Below are positions 60,232 through 64,000 of a DNA stretch of 64,000 nucleotides, piece after piece. Position 1 is the first letter of the stretch. Each line of letters opens with the position of its first letter. Source of the DNA: Protonemura montana (lineage: Eukaryota; Arthropoda; Insecta; Plecoptera; Nemouridae); the NCBI GenBank assembly GCA_947568835.1, contig OX387605.1:9242418-9306417 (forward strand), read 5' to 3'. The translations under genes and the position numbers were made by a program. The notes under the pieces are model-generated. The model was not told the DNA's origin. It saw only the letters and a program-made list of their open reading frames with translations, and made no database searches.

Positions 60232-63200
60232 ATGCCTCTCAATTTGTGTGTGGTGATCCTCGTTTCTGTTTTTATCTCTTCTGGTGAGTTTTTTAGTTTT
60301 ATTATTAGTCCTAAACGTTTTGATATTCTTTGGTCTGTTTTGTTTTGTCGATTAATAAATTACACTTCACAATCCAAATTATACTTACCATACCATACAT
60401 GCTATAGTAACATAGGTCGCTTATTTCTTTACAACGTCCATTATTTTTTTGCCTGTTCTTCAGGTTAGCACTTTTGTTCCTTTTTTCTCAATTCTAATTC
60501 TCGGCATCTTTTAGCAACGGGAAATAATCCGTGCGTGCCTAAGTACTATGAGGATCCTGACGTTACTGAGACTGGTCGAATGAACTGTGAATGCACTGCT
60601 TTGTACTGTGACACCGTTGATGAAGTCCCATCTCTTGCACTTGGAGAATATGTGCTGTACACAAGCAACATCGAGGGCCTTCGGTTTGAACAGACTACGA
60701 GTCTCTTTGAGCCTGAACCCATTTCTGACAGTAATATGGCTGGTTACAAAAATAAATGCATAAGAAATATATTTTCCTACAACTTTCCAACAGATATTTT
60801 TTCAATTACCTTATTATTTTATTTACGTAGGCATTGTGATGACTATCAACTTAGAAGAAAAGTTTCAGTCCATTCTTGGCTTTGGTGGAGCATTTACCGA
60901 TTCCGCTGGAATCAACATTAATTCACTTTCTCCTGGAGCCCAGGAAAATATACTGAAGTAAGATGCCTCTTATGGAACATTTTGGATCTTACCAAATACT
61001 GGTACCAAGATAGGACAAAGGGAATATAATCTATTTCAACATTACAAGTAAAATTTCATTTACGCAGGGCATACTTTTCGCCGGAGGGTATTGAATACAA
61101 CATGGCTAGAGTTCCTATAGCAGGCAGCGATTTCTCAACGTGGCCATACACATACGACGATGTGGCCAATGACACTCAGCTGGCTTTTTTCAATTTGACA
61201 TCAGAAGACTACGAGCTGAAGGTATTTTTTTTGTCTCTATTTTATAGTCATGTTTTTTTTTCTAATTGTGAAATCTGGGAATTCAGTTACGTCCAATTTG
61301 ATTAGATCCCACACATGAAACGAGCGATGGAGCTGAGTAACAAGAACATCAACTTTATGACTGCAGCATGGACTGCACCCCCATGGATGAAGACCTCTAA
61401 TTCATTCATTGGAGGCTTCCTCCACGAAGAATATAATGCACTTTGGACAGAATACCTTATCAAGTATGTTTGATTTGCTCCTTGTCTGTATACAAATTCC
61501 TTTTCAGCAATTAACAGTAATGTATTAAATAAAAATAAATAGTCTAGACTGTAAAAAACTTAAAAACTTCCAAAGAAAAAATGTAAATCCTTTGTTCCTT
61601 TATTTTGTGATTTGAAAATTGGCATCAATTTGCATTTTATTTTCATTACTTTCTTAATATATTCCTCCAACACTAAAATTATTTCTCTTCTCAGATTCCT
61701 AGATGCTTACCATGAGGAAGGAATAGACTTCTGGTCACTTTCGACTGGTAACGAGCCTCTAGGTGGAGCTATTCCTGTCTACGGAAATCCGTTTAATGCC
61801 ATGGGCTGGATCCCTCAGACACAGTTCAAGTGGATTCGTGAGAATTTGGGCCCAGCTATTAAGAACTCCCAACACAATAAAACGAAGATAATGACAAGTG
61901 ACGACCAACGTTTTATGGTGTCTTTCTGGTCATACGAGGTACCTTCTATCTTTGGACTACCTATCTATAAGGATATAACAATAATACCACGGTACCACAC
62001 TAGTTTTAAAAAGTATTTGGATTAAAGTTCACATATTTATCAGTCCAAATGTTCTCTTTTCTGACTTGTAAAATTGTTTTACTTTTTTCATCTCTCGTAG
62101 CTCACTTTTGATGAGTTGGCTGCCAGTTACATTGATGGGTTTGGCGTCCACTGGTATTCTGATGACTTTACCCCTGCGATTGTGTTAAATCTCGTTCACC
62201 AAGAATTCCCCAACAAGTTTATTCTTGCTACTGAAGCTTGTGTGGGTATGTACAAAAATTCAAGACCATAGATAAATTTTTAATTTGCAGTACAATACAA
62301 TTCGATATAATTTGATATTACAATTTTATTTTACACTATATTCTGCCGTGATTTCTTCACCAAAACTTTGTTTTCTGCAAGCCTAGTGACACCACATGCA
62401 GGTGCGTAAAACCCCAGTTGTTCTCAGGTGACAAGCCGTGGGATCTTGCTGTACTGCCTGGATCGTGGGAGCGTGGGGTTCGATATGTCAAGAGCATTAT
62501 ACAGGTACTCTCTTCCATTTCTACAGAGTATTACGAACACCAAGTATTTAGCTGAGCAAAGTAGGCAAGGAACAATTATCCCAGTGTTGCTTCCGTAATT
62601 CTGCATTAGTTCTGCATTATTCTGCATTACGTTAGTTCTTGATCATATCTTTGAGAAAATCATAATTACGATCAGATATTTTATTTTGTCTGTCTACGTT
62701 TGCACTGCCGTAAATGCTGCAATACTGAATAATATGTAATTAATAACAAAGTCTTTATGAGCAATGTTGCTAATTGTCATAATATTGAGGGGTGTGTATC
62801 TGAAATCTTGTAGGATTTGGAGCACTGGGTGGAAGGATGGATCGATTGGAACCTTGTGCTTGACTTTGAGGGAGGTCCCAACTGGGCTAACAACACGGTA
62901 GATGCCCCCATCCTGGTAGATGCAGCAGAAGACAAGTTTTACAAGCAACCCATGTTTTATGCCCTCGGACATTTCTCCAAGTTCGTAACGGAAGGCTCTA
63001 CTCGCGTGCAAATCTCACAAAATCAAGGAAGTGGTGTGCAGAGTATTGCGTTCCAAACTCTCGATGATTCAGTTGTCATTGTTATTCTTAATGAGTAAGT
63101 CCAATCCGAGTCAACTAGTTTTTTAATTTACATTTTTTTCTCCAAAACTTTTAAATTTCTTGATTATTTAAAAATTTACTTTATTTTCAGAAACAATTCA

Positions 63201-63296
63201 ACAATTTCTGTTACGGTGGCTGACCCTAATCGGGGTAATTTAAATTTGTATTTGTCTGGTAATTCATTTCAAACGGTTGTCTACCCTACAAGATGA
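60232..63296 (+). CDS. glucosylceramidase (GH30), tandem copy C
   Basis: Exons: 60232-60283, 60515-60730, 60831-60957, 61068-61221, 61306-61463, 61695-61938, 62101-62245, 62428-62504, 62814-63094 and 63191-63296, giving 519 residues. The ATG at 60232 is preferred because its context (gcaaaaatg) lines up with the start of copy B and gives the same 52-base first exon; in-frame ATGs at 60193 and 60217 are possible. Exon 6 is 6 bases longer than in B (YGNPFNAMGW against YGFNSMAW). The acid/base is E256 (STGNEP) and the nucleophile E362 (ATEACVGDKPW). The signal peptide and the four N-terminal cysteines are present. Introns are short, with no large insertions. It is predicted to be an active lysosomal glucosylceramidase. 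Confidence 0.95.
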
Positions 63297-64000
63297 TTAA
63301 AAGAAGCTATGGATTATGTATGCATAGAATATGTATGATACGGGTCCATGTCAATGTATGCATGGATTATAATAAATTAATTTGTAAATCAAAATAATAA
63401 AAGACAAGCTGAAAATTTTGCTAATGAACGTGTTCCTGAGCTAGATTGTAATGTTAGAGAATTATTATTTGTCAACAGATGTGAATGACTTGTGTTAGTG
63501 ACAGAGATTTGTAGATTTAAAGGTCATCACAGGTCAAACTCCAATTGAAACACAAAATAGCCACTGGCTATTTCTTAGTAGGTACCTACAGTTTTTCATG
63601 CATAGATTGTGCTTATAAAAAAGTGTCTCACCAGTGTTTTCTATTTAAACACTTTCTTTCATATTGATGAAAGTGAAATTGTTTTACTCTGAGTCTATTT
63701 GGCAAACCAGTTTGAAGCAAAAAGGAGGTCAGTGTATCCAAGTCTACTTAGCTGAATGCATAGAAGGTACCATTTTACTGGCTTTGAGCTTACAGTGCTG
63801 TCTTCGAAAGAAAGGATTTTGCATCATCGATCATCGTCTAACGATTTTCACTGACACATTATTACTATAGAGTATAGTATGATAATAAAAGCATACTCAA
63901 GTGGAGTTGCTCATGAATATTCTTAGGCTAGGTGTAATCTGCTTACTTTGATGAATAAGAAACTTCTCAAACCTGATAATAGTTATTTTTTATTTACCTA
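63297..64000. other. 3' flank of glucosylceramidase C
   Basis: AATAAA signals lie at 63371-63376 and again near 63396. A short frame at 63664-63870 has no recognisable features. Whether a fourth glucosylceramidase follows cannot be seen. Confidence 0.45.

Noticed and set aside
1..64000. CRISPR arrays, prokaryotic operons or phage genes
   Set aside because: Spliceosomal introns, animal protein families and AT-rich intergenic DNA throughout; no spaced identical repeats of CRISPR type were seen.

Overview
This is nuclear DNA from an animal, probably an arthropod or another ecdysozoan. It is AT-rich and has long introns with GT-AG borders. Its gene set is metazoan: an adhesion-type GPCR, an RGK-family GTPase, meckelin, an anoctamin-8-like protein, ASC-1/TRIP4 and lysosomal glucosylceramidases. 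It also carries decayed non-LTR retrotransposons and foldback elements. The RGK protein sequence looks most like the arthropod form, but the species cannot be named from sequence alone. Exon coordinates were worked out by hand from splice sites and checked by reading-frame arithmetic. Every multi-exon model below closes in frame.

Layout. Positions 1-7.2 kb hold a broken copy of an adhesion-GPCR-like gene (about 1.0-1.9 kb), followed by an intact intronless relative of 1500 residues (2629-7131). Its extracellular part carries four GPS/GAIN-like modules in a row. Positions 7.2-19.4 kb are gene-poor. They contain simple repeats, a SINE-like patch and a decayed non-LTR retrotransposon (14.4-17.1 kb) interrupted by a foldback repeat. 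Positions 19.4-28.7 kb carry the last three coding exons of an RGK-type GTPase, separated by 4-5 kb introns. The P-loop exon was not found. Positions 29.9-35.0 kb (minus strand) hold a complete 13-exon meckelin (TMEM67) gene. It lies head to head with a 15-exon ANO8-like gene (35.3-45.1 kb, plus strand). The 281 bp between their start codons contain a perfect palindromic RFX X-box and a forkhead site. Positions 46.3-49.7 kb hold a 9-exon TRIP4/ASC-1 gene, followed by a retrotransposon tail fragment. Positions 52.0-63.3 kb hold three tandem ten-exon glucosylceramidase (GH30) genes with the same intron phases and intact catalytic residues. The middle gene has a GC-AG intron and a 429 bp hairpin element in another intron.

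How the genes relate. Most neighbours have unrelated jobs, as is usual in animal genomes. Two arrangements look functional or recent. The TMEM67/ANO8-like pair shares a promoter region that carries ciliary regulatory motifs. The glucosylceramidase array is a lineage-specific tandem expansion of a lysosomal glycolipid hydrolase.
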